This document shows, piece by piece, positions 7,518 to 16,119 of a DNA stretch of 45,234 nt. This DNA comes from WYZ-LMO2 sp038731605 (GTDB taxonomy: Archaea; Halobacteriota; Archaeoglobi; Archaeoglobales; Archaeoglobaceae): assembly GCA_038731605.1 (NCBI GenBank), contig JAVYQP010000008.1, positions 1 through 45,234 of the forward strand, read 5' to 3'. Under the pieces are notes generated by a model. That model saw only the letters and a program-made list of their open reading frames with translations, had not been told where the DNA came from and made no database searches. How positions within the stretch are numbered: position 1 is the stretch's first letter; every line of letters starts with the position of its first letter. A program made the position numbers and the translations under genes.

Positions 7518-8414
7518 TTATTTCTTGATCCCATAAAAATCATACCATCCTCCCTTGCTCCCGAACTTGAGCTTCTTGTCGCCGATGTAGCCAGAGAGAA
7601 CGAGCTTCTTCAGCGTGTTGGGTGGCGCATAATGCCTTTCCTTGGTTTCGTTGTATAGGTATTCTGCGATATGGTAAACCGTATCGAGACCTATGAGGTC
7701 CATGAGCTCGAAGGGACCCATTGGGAAGCCAAATGCGAGCTTGCACATCTCGTCGATTTCTTTTATTCCAGCGATTCCGAGCTCGTAGAGCCTTATCGCT
7801 TCGACGAGCCACGAGTTTATGAACCTCGTTGTAAAGAAGCCCGGAGCATCGTTTGCGGGAATTGGGGTCTTGCCAAACTTCTTCGAAAGCTCAACTGTGA
7901 TCTCGAAAGTCTCATCGGAAGTCAAAGCGCCACGGACTACTTCTATCAACCTCATAACTGGCGCAGGATTGAACCAGTGCATCCCAATGAACTTCTCCTT
8001 TCTTTCAACAGCGGTTGCGATGCTCGAAACCATAATCCCGGAGGTGTTCGTTGCGAAAATCGTCTCAGGTTTGCAGATCTTGTCGAGCTGGGCGAAAATC
8101 TTTCTCTTCAACTCAAGGTTCTCTGGAACCGCTTCGATTACAAAGTCGACATCTTTAAGGCTTTCATAGCTCGTAGAGACCTTTATCCTCTGCATGCATT
8201 TCTCCATCTCTTCCTTTGTCATTTTTCCCTTGTCCACCAATCTCTGAAGCCCGTAAGGACCGCTCTTTATGTTTTCGAGCGCTTTCCTTAGAATTTCTTC
8301 GCTTATATCAACCATCACGACTTCGTAACCGCTTCTCGCAGCGACTTGCGCAATTCCATGCCCCATAACTCCGGAGCCGACAACTCCTATAACTTTAACG
8401 TCCTCGAGTTTCAT
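7518..8414 (-). CDS. 3-hydroxyacyl-CoA dehydrogenase
   Basis: This 298-residue enzyme oxidises (S)-3-hydroxyacyl-CoA to 3-oxoacyl-CoA with NAD+, the third step of beta-oxidation. The Rossmann dinucleotide motif is at residues 10-18 (GVVGSGVMG), with an acidic Asp after the second strand (VVMVDIS). The catalytic His146 lies in GMHWFNPAPVM and its partner Glu158 follows in RLIEVV. The C-terminal helical dimerisation domain contains NDAPGFFTTRFINSWLVEA and GFPMGPFELMDLIGLD. The size is that of a single-function HBD/HAD, without a fused enoyl-CoA hydratase. It lies 39 bases downstream of infB on the same strand. Acyl-CoA ligase and MaoC-type hydratase genes elsewhere in the window support fatty-acid metabolism. 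Confidence 0.95.
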   Translation of the reverse strand: MKLEDVKVIGVVGSGVMGHGIAQVAARSGYEVVMVDISEEILRKALENIKSGPYGLQRLVDKGKMTKEEMEKCMQRIKVSTSYESLKDVDFVIEAVPENLELKRKIFAQLDKICKPETIFATNTSGIMVSSIATAVERKEKFIGMHWFNPAPVMRLIEVVRGALTSDETFEITVELSKKFGKTPIPANDAPGFFTTRFINSWLVEAIRLYELGIAGIKEIDEMCKLAFGFPMGPFELMDLIGLDTVYHIAEYLYNETKERHYAPPNTLKKLVLSGYIGDKKLKFGSKGGWYDFYGIKK

Positions 8415-8453
8415 GAAAAGACTTTGGATTTAAAATTAAAAATTTTTCCTTTT

Positions 8454-10214
8454 TTACTTAGCCCAAAAAGGGTTCTCTCTTCTCTTTATCTCGAGAAATT
8501 CGAGAAAAGCCTTTTTCGTTTCCTCATCAAAAGAGGATAAGAGCTCCTTTTCAATGACCTTAGCGTGCTTTTCAGGCACGTCTACGTAAAGGACTTCATC
8601 GCCTTCGAGTTGTCTGCCTATGGTGACGTCTTCGATCGCAATCGCAAGCTCTTCGCCAAGCTTTGCAATCGCAACGTTCTTCCCCTCTTTCTGCATACTC
8701 TTGACTTCGCCAACCTTGCTACCGTCTGGCTTTATCAACACGTTGCCCCTTCGAAGCTCCCCCGCAAGGATCTTCACCCCTATTATCGCAGGCTTTGATC
8801 TCCTAAACACAAAGTCCTTGAGCAACTTTATCTTCCCGGGTTTGATCAGGGCTTCGATTTTTTGCTTCTCCCTCGCCAGCTTCAGCTCTTCTCTCCACTT
8901 CCTAAACTGGTCTATTATCGCATAGATTATATTTCCTTCGAATATTTTAACGCCGTATTTATTCGCCTCTTCAATCGCTTCGTCGAGGATTTTCACGTTG
9001 AACGCCAAAATTGCCTTGTTAACTTCATCTTTGTTCGCAGAAACCTCGACGACATCTCTCTTATCGACTTCGCCCACTTCCGCTTTCTTTATCGGTATCT
9101 GGAGCGACTTTATCTCGTTGATTATCGCCTCCAGCGAACCGATTGTGTCGGTCTTTATCACGATCCCCTCGCCCTCGGTTTTGATTGCGATCTCCTCGTA
9201 TTCCTTCCTGACTCTCTCCTTGAACTTCCTAAGGTCTTCCGCAGTTTCGACAACTTCGAATTCGCTACCAGCTATTGCCTTCTCCAAGTTTGGGGCAACT
9301 ATTCTAATTCCCGCTGCAGCAGTTACCTTTTCCACTCGCTCGAATCTGCTCTCCACCCTCATCTCCCTCGCTGGTCTTGGCTTGAGAATTGCTTTGACGT
9401 TCGTCACAATTGCATCGTCTTTCCCGCTGATCGCAATCCTGTCTCCAACCTTGAGAGTTCCATCGTATATTATCGCATCGCAGACAACTCCAACGCCTCG
9501 CTCTTCCTTTATTTCCAAGATCGTCCCCTTAGCCTTGCCTTCTACCTGAAGCCTAAGGCTGTTCATCAGGTAGCGTTGTGCAAGACCCAGGAGAACCATT
9601 AAAAGCTCGGGAATTCCTTCGCCAGTTAGACCCGAGACCGGAATAATAGCAACGGTTTTTGTGAAATCCTTGATCCTGTCAAACCTCTCGCAGTTGAAGC
9701 CGAAATTTTGCATGCTTGCAACGAGCTCGTAGATCTTCGTGTCCAAGTTCATTTTTGCAAACTCCTCTTGCATGGCGAGGTTTTTTAAAAAAGACCCTTC
9801 TTTGCTTTGCCAGCCGGGGATCTTGTCTATCTTATTCGCAGCTATTACAAAAGGGGTTTTAAAAGTTCTTAAGATTGACAACGCCTCTTCTGTCTGTGGC
9901 ATCACCCCTTCGTTTATGTCGATGACGAGAATTGCGAGATCCGCTAAAGCACCGCCCCTTTTTCTTAGATTCGTGAACGCCTTGTGTCCCGGGGTGTCGA
10001 TGAAGAGCAAGCCGGGAAGCTTAATGGTTGGTCTCCAGATCTCCTTACAGATTTCCTCGATTAGCTTTATCGGGATTTCTGTTGCCCCGATGTGCTGAGT
10101 TATCCCTCCAGCTTCTTTTGCTGCAACTTTTGACTTCCTTATCTTGTCGAGTATCGTTGTCTTCCCATGGTCTACGTGACCAAGAACTGCGACGATTGGA
10201 GTTCTTACGTTCAT
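8454..10214 (-). CDS. infB: Translation initiation factor aIF5B
   Basis: This 586-residue GTPase promotes subunit joining and initiator tRNA placement. The G domain starts at once: G1 GHVDHGKTT, G3 DTPGH, G4 NKID, and the switch region GGITQHIGATEI. Beta-barrel domain II, the IF2/IF5B domain III, and the C-terminal domain ending FLEIKRRENPFWAK follow. I start at the ATG at 10214 (MNVRTPIVAVLG) rather than the GTG at 10229, because the ATG overlaps the ndk stop codon as ATGA, which implies translational coupling. No intein is present, although archaeal infB genes sometimes carry one. It is the last gene of the L7Ae-S28e-L24e-ndk-infB operon. Confidence 0.96.
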   Translation of the reverse strand: MNVRTPIVAVLGHVDHGKTTILDKIRKSKVAAKEAGGITQHIGATEIPIKLIEEICKEIWRPTIKLPGLLFIDTPGHKAFTNLRKRGGALADLAILVIDINEGVMPQTEEALSILRTFKTPFVIAANKIDKIPGWQSKEGSFLKNLAMQEEFAKMNLDTKIYELVASMQNFGFNCERFDRIKDFTKTVAIIPVSGLTGEGIPELLMVLLGLAQRYLMNSLRLQVEGKAKGTILEIKEERGVGVVCDAIIYDGTLKVGDRIAISGKDDAIVTNVKAILKPRPAREMRVESRFERVEKVTAAAGIRIVAPNLEKAIAGSEFEVVETAEDLRKFKERVRKEYEEIAIKTEGEGIVIKTDTIGSLEAIINEIKSLQIPIKKAEVGEVDKRDVVEVSANKDEVNKAILAFNVKILDEAIEEANKYGVKIFEGNIIYAIIDQFRKWREELKLAREKQKIEALIKPGKIKLLKDFVFRRSKPAIIGVKILAGELRRGNVLIKPDGSKVGEVKSMQKEGKNVAIAKLGEELAIAIEDVTIGRQLEGDEVLYVDVPEKHAKVIEKELLSSFDEETKKAFLEFLEIKRRENPFWAK

Positions 10215-10663
10215 CTCTCGTATATCCACTTTTCAACTTCTCTCTCGTAGCTGAGGATCTCATCTGGTCTGAAAAACAGCCCTATTTCTCTTTCTGCAGA
10301 AGCTAAGGAGTCGGATGCGTGGACAACGTTTCTTCCAACGTCAAGCCCAAAGTCTCCCCTGATCGTTCCCGGCTCCGCTTCACTCGGATTGGTTGCACCC
10401 ACGAGCTTTCTAACGACCTTCACAGCATTATTGCCTTCTACAACCATCGCAACAACAGGACCGCTGGTTATGTAGGAGACGAGCGATGAAAAGAATGGCT
10501 TCGCTTTGTGCTCCTCGTAGTGTTTCTTAGCCATCTCCTCCGGGATCTTGAGCATCTTCATCGCTACGATTTTCAGTCCTTTTCTCTCGAGCCTCGAGAT
10601 TATCTCCCCAACGAGCCCTCTATGGACTCCGTCGGGCTTCACCATCACAAAGGTTCTCTCCAT
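10211..10663 (-). CDS. ndk: Nucleoside diphosphate kinase
   Basis: This 150-residue enzyme moves the gamma-phosphate from NTPs to NDPs through a phosphohistidine. The active His is in NVVHASDS, and the typical MVKPDGVHRGLVGEIISRLE start and NPSEAEPGTIRGDFG motif are present. Length is normal for the family. A clear Shine-Dalgarno (AGGTGGT) precedes the ATG. The stop overlaps the infB start by four bases. The cluster with L24e, S28e and L7Ae is widely conserved in Euryarchaeota. Confidence 0.97.
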   Translation of the reverse strand: MERTFVMVKPDGVHRGLVGEIISRLERKGLKIVAMKMLKIPEEMAKKHYEEHKAKPFFSSLVSYITSGPVVAMVVEGNNAVKVVRKLVGATNPSEAEPGTIRGDFGLDVGRNVVHASDSLASAEREIGLFFRPDEILSYEREVEKWIYER

Positions 10664-10675
10664 GAAACCACCTGT

Positions 10676-10855
10676 TTACTTCCCTTTCTCGTAGAACTTT
10701 GTCCACTTGAGTTTTCTCGGGTTTCTGCCGAGCCTATAGTTTTTCTCGCACTTTCCACTGCAAAAGTGTATAATCTTGCCGTCCTTCCTAACCAAACTCT
10801 TCCCTGTTCCAGGTTCGATTTCGTATCCGCAAAAAGAACAGATCTTGGCTTCCAT
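10676..10855 (-). CDS. rpl24e: Ribosomal protein L24e
   Basis: This small gene encodes 59 residues: MEAKICSFCGYEIEPGTGKS at the start, and later FCSGKCEKNYRLGRNPRK and LKWTKFYEKGK. The four cysteines (CSFC and CSGKC) form the zinc site of archaeal and eukaryotic L24e, a large-subunit protein. The gene sits between S28e (one base gap) and ndk (12 bases), as in many archaea. Confidence 0.95.
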   Translation of the reverse strand: MEAKICSFCGYEIEPGTGKSLVRKDGKIIHFCSGKCEKNYRLGRNPRKLKWTKFYEKGK

Positions 10856-10856
10856 A

Positions 10857-11066
10857 CTACTTCACCGTCAGCTTTCTCGCTTCTCTTGCGGTCTCCTTTA
10901 TCATCAAGATGTCTCCGAGCTTCACTGGACCAAACACGTTCCTCGTTATTATTCTCCCCTGATTCTCTCCCGCTAAGACTTTCACTTTCACCTGCGTCAC
11001 TTCCCCATGCATTCCGGTGCGCCCTATTATCTCAACGACCTCTGCTGGCTGGACGTCCTCCTCCAT
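10857..11066 (-). CDS. rps28e: Ribosomal protein S28e
   Basis: This 69-residue small-subunit protein has the family's OB-fold sequence: PAEVVEIIGRTGMHGEVTQV, followed by VLAGENQGRIITRNVFGPVK and ending LMIKETAREARKL. Length is typical. The start ATG follows a GATGAGGT ribosome-binding site that overlaps the L7Ae stop region. It is the second gene of the operon, with six bases after L7Ae and one base before L24e, so coupled translation is likely. Confidence 0.96.
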   Translation of the reverse strand: MEEDVQPAEVVEIIGRTGMHGEVTQVKVKVLAGENQGRIITRNVFGPVKLGDILMIKETAREARKLTVK

Positions 11067-11072
11067 ACCTCA

Positions 11073-11432
11073 TCACTTTCTAAGCCCCCTGAGCTTCTCG
11101 AGGAAGGATGCGAACTCTTTCTTTGCATTTCCCTCGTCGAGAATCGCTGCAGAGGCGCAGTTTACATCGAGCTTTATAGCCTTACCGATATCCGCTTTGC
11201 TCTTGATGTAGACGTATGGGATGTTCTTCTCCTCGCAGAGCAATGGCAAATGCGCCACAACTTCCGGCGGGTCGACGTCCATTGCGATGTAAACGAGCTT
11301 TGCTACTCCCCTCTCGACCGCTTTTGTCGTCTCATTGGTTCCTTTTTTCACTTTCCCAGTCTCCCTCGCTTTTTCCAACAAGGCAAGAGCCTCATTCTGC
11401 ATGTCCTGTGGAACCTCAAACCTCACGTACAT
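11073..11432 (-). CDS. rpl7ae: Ribosomal protein L7Ae
   Basis: This 119-residue K-turn-binding protein is part of the large subunit and of archaeal C/D and H/ACA RNPs. Family signatures are KKGTNETTKAVERGVAKLVY, then AMDVDPPEVVAHLPLLCEE and VNCASAAILDEG. I chose the ATG at 11432 (MYVRFEVPQD). It has a strong Shine-Dalgarno GGAGGTG six bases upstream, whereas the longer frame from 11462 adds ten unrelated residues. It is the first gene of the translation operon running down to infB. Confidence 0.96.
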   Translation of the reverse strand: MYVRFEVPQDMQNEALALLEKARETGKVKKGTNETTKAVERGVAKLVYIAMDVDPPEVVAHLPLLCEEKNIPYVYIKSKADIGKAIKLDVNCASAAILDEGNAKKEFASFLEKLRGLRK

Positions 11433-11517
11433 TTTTCCACCTCCTAAAGCATCATCATTCATCGGCTCCCTTCCATTTCCCTTGGCTATTTTAAGTTTTT
11501 CGTCTTCTCAAAACAAA

Positions 11518-12060
11518 TCAGCGATTCCTCGATTCTCCATGAACTATCGCAGAAGCTACGAGATGTGCGATTCTCAACGTTTCTGGGATCTTCCCGCTAA
11601 AAGCATTCATCTGGATCATTTTTACAGCGTCTTCATAGCCGATTCCGAAGAGCTGGATAAAAAGATCGCCTACCTTTTTTATCTCCCCCGCACGTTTGAC
11701 GATTTCGAGCCTTTTATCACAATCTTTGAAGTTCTTCAATCCCTCGTAGAACTCCTCGAGCCTTGGCATCCTGTTCATAACAACGACGACCGGAATTCCG
11801 GTTCGTTCATAGACCTCGCAGATGTCAACAACGTTGAAACCGCCAAAGGTTATCCCGTTGAGGAAAACAACCTTGAGCTGTTTGTAAAACTTCGATTTTC
11901 GTAGCATTTTCACGATTTTTTCCGTCGAATCGAGTCCATCTACCGCTATCTCTTCATACATGAACCCCTCGATATTTCTACCGCTCATAACGCAACATAC
12001 GAGACAGCAAAAGTCTCCTGAAAAGCTGTCGTCGATTCCAGCGACTCTCCAGTTTTTCAT
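11518..12060 (-). CDS. DUF99 (UPF0215) family protein
   Basis: The protein has 180 residues and the family's pattern WRVAGIDDSFSG at the start, then VFLNGITFGGFNVVDICEVY and GIPVVVVMNRMPRLE, and a C-terminal part ending IRIAHLVASAIVHGESRNR. The family is archaeal. It is thought to be nuclease-like in fold because of its endonuclease V-like beta strands and acidic residues (IDDSF), but no function is established that I know of. The ATG at 12060 is chosen because it gives the conserved start. It is divergent from the HD-domain gene, with only 33 bases between the two start codons. Confidence 0.85.
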   Translation of the reverse strand: MKNWRVAGIDDSFSGDFCCLVCCVMSGRNIEGFMYEEIAVDGLDSTEKIVKMLRKSKFYKQLKVVFLNGITFGGFNVVDICEVYERTGIPVVVVMNRMPRLEEFYEGLKNFKDCDKRLEIVKRAGEIKKVGDLFIQLFGIGYEDAVKMIQMNAFSGKIPETLRIAHLVASAIVHGESRNR

Positions 12061-12093
12061 AACATTTATCCAGCGCACGAGTATTAAGTGCTT

Positions 12094-12579
12094 ATGGATC
12101 TCGTGAAATTCATCCACGAAGTCGGGTCTCTTAAGTTATTGCCAAGATCTGGCTGGCTAAAGCTCGGGATAAAGTGCCCAGAAAGCGTTGCGGAGCACAG
12201 CTTTAGGACTGCGATCATAGCCTTTTTACTTGCAATCGAGAGCGGAGAAAAGGAGAAGGCTTTCAAAGCTTCCTTCTGCGCTTTGATCCACGATCTCCAT
12301 GAGTCGAGAACAATGGATTTGCACAAAATAGCGAAGAAATACGTGAAAGTAGATGAAGAGAAAGTGAAGAGCGAGCTCGGCTTTGACATTGATTTCTCCG
12401 ATGTCGAAAGCTTCGTTCACGATGCAGACAAGCTCGAGTTGGCTTTTCAAGCGGTAGAATACTCGACGGTGAACAAATATGCGTTGGAGTTTGCAGAGAA
12501 CTTGGAGTTCAAAACAGAAGTTGCAAGAAAAATTTATAGGGAATTGATGGCGAGAAGAGATCCAAGATGGTGGAGATGA
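12094..12579 (+). CDS. HD-domain hydrolase (YfbR-like 5'-nucleotidase family)
   Basis: The protein has 161 residues. Metal ligands of the HD fold are visible: ESVAEHSFRTAI (first His), the ALIHDLHES pair (His-Asp), and a later FVHDADKLELAFQAVEY (Asp). These match the YfbR/HDDC2 type, which dephosphorylates deoxynucleoside monophosphates. The ATG at 12094 is the likely start; a GTG six bases earlier is possible. CATTTATCC at about 12062 lies at leaderless spacing. The stop codon overlaps the next ATG as ATGA, so the Mut7-C protein is probably made from the same message. Confidence 0.85.
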   Translation: MDLVKFIHEVGSLKLLPRSGWLKLGIKCPESVAEHSFRTAIIAFLLAIESGEKEKAFKASFCALIHDLHESRTMDLHKIAKKYVKVDEEKVKSELGFDIDFSDVESFVHDADKLELAFQAVEYSTVNKYALEFAENLEFKTEVARKIYRELMARRDPRWWR

Positions 12580-13046
12580 AGTTCATATGCGATAGAATGC
12601 TCGGGAAACTCGCTGTATGGCTTAGAATTTCTGGCTACGATACGCTCTACGTTGGAGACTTCAAAATCGAGGACGAGGACGAGTTCCTGCTTCGAAATCA
12701 CGTGGACAGAATTTTGCTCACAAAAGACAGAACTCTGTTTTTAAAGTCTAAAAAAGCGGGCAGAGCAGTTTTCCTAATTAACTCGAACGACGTTGCCGAT
12801 CAAATGAGGGAACTGAAGGACATCGGGGTGAGATTTCAAATAGTCATGGATAGGTGTAGCGTCTGCAACGAATTGCTGAGAAAGCCGAGTATCGAGGAGG
12901 CGTTGGCTGTGATTCGAGAACAAAAGCTTGGAGAGGATTTGCTTGAGAAATACGAACTTTGGTATTGTGAGAAGTGCAAAAAACTCTACTGGATGGGGAG
13001 TCACTGGGTTAACATGGTCAGGTTTCTGAGAAAGCTTGAAGACTGA
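12576..13046 (+). CDS. Mut7-C RNase domain protein (PIN-like, with zinc ribbon)
   Basis: The protein has 156 residues. KFICDRMLGKLAVWLRISGY followed by DTLYV is the hallmark start of Mut7-C (DUF82) proteins, a PIN-like nuclease fold whose acidic residues (CDRML; DRILLTKDR) are likely metal ligands. The C-terminal part is a zinc ribbon with CSVC and CEKC. A longer frame begins at the ATG at 12567. I prefer 12576 because it overlaps the HD gene stop (ATGA) and gives the usual MKFI start. RNA cleavage is the expected activity from the family; the substrate is unknown. Confidence 0.85.
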   Translation: MKFICDRMLGKLAVWLRISGYDTLYVGDFKIEDEDEFLLRNHVDRILLTKDRTLFLKSKKAGRAVFLINSNDVADQMRELKDIGVRFQIVMDRCSVCNELLRKPSIEEALAVIREQKLGEDLLEKYELWYCEKCKKLYWMGSHWVNMVRFLRKLED

Positions 13047-13086
13047 GACCGCAAAATATTTCTTCAATCCTATTTACCTGCAAAAA

Positions 13087-13169
13087 GCGGGGGTTGCCGA
13101 GTGGCCAAAGGCGGTGGACTCAAGATCCACTCCCGTAGGGGTTCGAGGGTTCGAATCCCTCCCCCCGCA
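13087..13169 (+). tRNA. tRNA-Leu (anticodon CAA)
   Basis: This 83-base class II tRNA has the acceptor stem GCGGGGG with CCCCCGC. The anticodon arm is GTGGA-CTCAAGA-TCCAC, giving CAA. It has a long variable arm (TCCCGTAGGGG type) and T arm GAGGG-TTCGAAT-CCCTC. The discriminator is A, and no CCA is encoded. I see no intron. The 3' end lies only five bases from the stop of the nuclease-like gene on the other strand. Confidence 0.96.
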
Positions 13170-13174
13170 TAGTT

Positions 13175-14236
13175 TTAGCTCTTTACCGACTCAAGCTTCA
13201 TCATTATCTCTTTAAGCTCGTTTAATAGCTCTGAAGCCCTTAACACGTCTTTAGCCTCCATGTATACTATAGAATCCCTGAACTCTTCGCCCAAAGTCTC
13301 CACTTCTCCCCTGACTGTCTTCAGATTCTTTGTGTTTGCCACAACTACGAGTCTCTGAACCGTTGGATCCTTCTTCTTAGCCCTTTGCAAGTTAAGTATG
13401 AGGGAATCGATGCTCCCACCTTTTTGGACCTCAAAGACATGGCTGACATGGCTGACGACCCCGAGATTGGTTATTTCAGCCCGCCAGACGACGTCAACTC
13501 TCGATCCCTTCGCTATCTCTACTTCACGACGAGCCTCGAAGCCCAGGTTGGAGCCCAACTCTACGAGCTTCTCAACGATCTCGTCGTGATCGAAATCGTA
13601 ATCCTCCTCGATGGCGACTTCTTCCTTAGCCTTGGCGACTATGAAATAAAAGAACGAGTCGACGTTAAGCAAATCCGGCTCCGCTTTATCTGGTTCGATA
13701 ACCTTAGAGATCGATTTCAATGCTTCAACAACCTTCTCATACTCCGAGCCACTTATTTTATACTTCTTGGTTCGCAATACTTCTCCGAGACCAAGAATAT
13801 CAAGGGCTCTTCTGCTCTTGTCATTCCAAATACCGTATCGTGATGGATCAAAGAAAGTAAGAATTTCCGTGACTCCCGCAGGGCCTATACCCTTTACGAT
13901 TTCGAAGAATCTGTCATATCGCTCTGCTAACGGTGCGGAACCGTAAAGCAAGTTCTTAAGTTCCGACTTTAGGGTATTAAAGTCGGTGCTCTCTAAGATC
14001 GTGTTCACAAGATACTCCTTCTTTTTAACCCATCCATAAGCCCACAGCGAGGCAATTATATGCGTGAAGTCTTGCTCTGAGATCCCCTCTATGGCATCCC
14101 TGCTCAGCAGATTCTTGATGTTACGCATTTTCTCATCCCTTTCCCTCAAAAACTCCTTACCATCGTCCGTTTCCAACCATTTCCTAAAGCCTGGGAGAAA
14201 GTTGTTGATATTGGCTATAACCTCATCGCTCAGCAT
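13175..14236 (-). CDS. Probable HhH and PD-(D/E)XK nuclease-like protein
   Basis: The protein has 353 residues. The N-terminal half is helical and contains FFEIVKGIGPAGVTEILTFF with a following IWNDKSRRALDILG. This resembles a helix-hairpin-helix DNA-binding motif (KGIGPAG) as found in DNA glycosylase-like modules. The C-terminal half has EIVEKLVELGSNLGFEARRE, then SRVDVVW, and later HVFEVQKGGSIDSLILNL. That is the beta-hairpin layout of a PD-(D/E)XK nuclease, with Asp in SRVDVVW and Glu-x-Gln (EVQ) in place of the more usual ExK. The ATG at 14236 is likely; a TTG three codons earlier is possible. A role in restriction or repair is inference. It is isolated, next to tRNA-Leu, a common accessory location. 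Confidence 0.65.
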   Translation of the reverse strand: MLSDEVIANINNFLPGFRKWLETDDGKEFLRERDEKMRNIKNLLSRDAIEGISEQDFTHIIASLWAYGWVKKKEYLVNTILESTDFNTLKSELKNLLYGSAPLAERYDRFFEIVKGIGPAGVTEILTFFDPSRYGIWNDKSRRALDILGLGEVLRTKKYKISGSEYEKVVEALKSISKVIEPDKAEPDLLNVDSFFYFIVAKAKEEVAIEEDYDFDHDEIVEKLVELGSNLGFEARREVEIAKGSRVDVVWRAEITNLGVVSHVSHVFEVQKGGSIDSLILNLQRAKKKDPTVQRLVVVANTKNLKTVRGEVETLGEEFRDSIVYMEAKDVLRASELLNELKEIMMKLESVKS

Positions 14237-14382
14237 GCTGGGCAACGTGCCAAGAGATGTTAGATTTTACGATCGAAAATAGAATTCTCGCGAATCCGTG
14301 CTTAACTCAGTCTTCTGGTCTAACTTTTGCATAAGCACAGCCCTTAAGCGTATAAAAATCCTACAAAAAATTTAAAAAGGTG

Positions 14383-16071
14383 TTACTTCTTCTTTTTCAT
14401 CTCCTCTTCCTTCAAAACTCTTCGCAACACCTTTCCGACTGCGGACTTCGGCAGTTCGTCACGGAACTCGATTATCTTCGGAACTTTGTAGGCCGCAAGC
14501 CTTTCCTTGCAGAACTTTATTATCTCCTCCTCGCTAACCTTCCCTTTATACTCGGGCTTCAGCGCGATGAAAGCCTTCACAGTCTCTCCACGATAGGGAT
14601 CTGGGACTCCGATGACCGCAGCTTCAAGCACCGCTGGATGCTCGTAGAGAACTTCTTCAACTTCTCTTGGGTAGATGTTGTAACCTCCAGCGATTATCAA
14701 GTCTTTCTTCCTGTCAACGATGTAGAAGTAACCATCTTCGTCCATCTTTGCCATGTCCCCCGTGAGAAGCCAGCCGTTCACGAGCACTTTCGCAGTCTCG
14801 CTCTCCATCTTCCAGTAGCCCTTCATCACTTGCGGTCCGTAGATTGCGAGCTCCCCAACTTGCCCCGGCGGGAGAATGTTTCCCTCGTCGTCGACTACGA
14901 CAGCTATTGTATCGGGATATGGGATGCCGATGCTCCCCTCTTTGTTCAACCCATAGAGCGGGTTGCAGTGCGTAACTGGCGAAGCTTCGCTCAAGCCGTA
15001 GCCCTCTGCGATCCTAACGCCTGTCATTTCCTCCCAGCGCCTCTTCACCTCTATCGGCAACGGTGCTGCACCACTCGTGCAAACACGGAGAGAGCTTAGG
15101 TCGAACTTCCGCTGTTCAAGGACCTTTATCATTCCGACGAACATCGTCGGCACAGCGGTGAATGTGGTAACTTTGAAGCTCTCGATGAGCTGTAACGCTG
15201 TCTCGTAGTTCCTCGGATCTGGCATCGGAATCGTCATCGTGCCAAGCAAAATCGCAACGTTGAGCATCGTCATTCCATAGACGTGGAAAACCGGGAGCAG
15301 TCCTATGCCAACATCGTTTGCAGAAGCCCTCGGATCCCATTCCTTACACTGATAGGCGTTCACGACGAGGTTGTAATGCGTGAGCATGACCCCTTTCGGG
15401 GAACCAGTTGTTCCACCGGTGTATTGAAGCATCGCTATGTCGTTCCTTGGATTTATCTCCGGAAACTTCTCGCTCCTTTCGAATTTCATCACGTCTTCGA
15501 ATTTTATTAGCTCTTCCCTTTTCTCGGGCAGATCTGGAGCGCTCGCTCCGGGGATAAAGTCCTGGATACTGCACAGAACTACCTTCTTCAGCAAACCCTC
15601 CTCAACTATGGGTTGAACATTCGGATATATTAGATCGATGCAAAAAACGATCTCCGCTTCGCTGTTCTCCAGGAGGAACTTTATCTCCCTTGTCGTGTAG
15701 AGTGGATTGCACTGCACAACTGTTCCGCCAGCCCTCATTATCCCGTAGGCGATCGGAGCGTAATGGGGAGTGTTTGGAAGCGACACCAACGCTTTGTCCC
15801 CCTTCTCAAATCCCACGGACTGCAGAAAGCCACAGACTTTTTCTGAAGCCTCTTTTATTTGCTTAAACGTCACGTAATTACCGTAGAAGAATGCGCAGGG
15901 ATTGTATGGTATCCTCTGCGCAGTCTCATCGAGCAATCTATAAGCTGGGACTAACGGATACGTTATCTGCGCACGGACACCAGCATCGTAATGCTTCAGC
16001 CACACTCTACTGATCTTTCCAACGTCCACTTCCCTTATGTTCTCTCCTTCAACCCCAAGAACGCCGACCAT
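14383..16071 (-). CDS. Long-chain fatty acid-CoA ligase (AMP-forming)
   Basis: This 562-residue ANL-superfamily enzyme activates carboxylic acids to acyl-CoA with ATP. The P-loop motif is YTGGTTGSPKGVM at residues 217-229. The adenylate-binding motif EGYGLSEASPV, the hinge and second ATP motif WLLTGDMAKMDEDGYFYIVD, and the C-terminal catalytic Lys in PKSAVGKVLRR are intact. The overall resemblance is to FadD-type ligases; the chain length used cannot be read from sequence. It lies 48 bases downstream of the SCP2-domain gene on the same strand, so both may be co-transcribed for lipid handling. Confidence 0.93.
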   Translation of the reverse strand: MVGVLGVEGENIREVDVGKISRVWLKHYDAGVRAQITYPLVPAYRLLDETAQRIPYNPCAFFYGNYVTFKQIKEASEKVCGFLQSVGFEKGDKALVSLPNTPHYAPIAYGIMRAGGTVVQCNPLYTTREIKFLLENSEAEIVFCIDLIYPNVQPIVEEGLLKKVVLCSIQDFIPGASAPDLPEKREELIKFEDVMKFERSEKFPEINPRNDIAMLQYTGGTTGSPKGVMLTHYNLVVNAYQCKEWDPRASANDVGIGLLPVFHVYGMTMLNVAILLGTMTIPMPDPRNYETALQLIESFKVTTFTAVPTMFVGMIKVLEQRKFDLSSLRVCTSGAAPLPIEVKRRWEEMTGVRIAEGYGLSEASPVTHCNPLYGLNKEGSIGIPYPDTIAVVVDDEGNILPPGQVGELAIYGPQVMKGYWKMESETAKVLVNGWLLTGDMAKMDEDGYFYIVDRKKDLIIAGGYNIYPREVEEVLYEHPAVLEAAVIGVPDPYRGETVKAFIALKPEYKGKVSEEEIIKFCKERLAAYKVPKIIEFRDELPKSAVGKVLRRVLKEEEMKKKK

Positions 16072-16119
16072 AACACTGTTTGTCTATGCATATTTATAAT
16101 TTTATCGATCCAAACGAGC

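Noticed and set aside
8565..10098. Long plus-strand frames opposite infB (up to 246 residues)
   Set aside because: They lie fully inside a conserved gene on the other strand and show no recognisable domain.
13087..14400. Possible integration of the nuclease-like gene at tRNA-Leu
   Set aside because: I searched by eye for a second copy of the tRNA 3' end beyond the gene and found none within the following 150 bases.
14380..15099. 239-residue plus-strand frame opposite the acyl-CoA ligase
   Set aside because: It is antisense to a well-conserved enzyme gene and has no family features.
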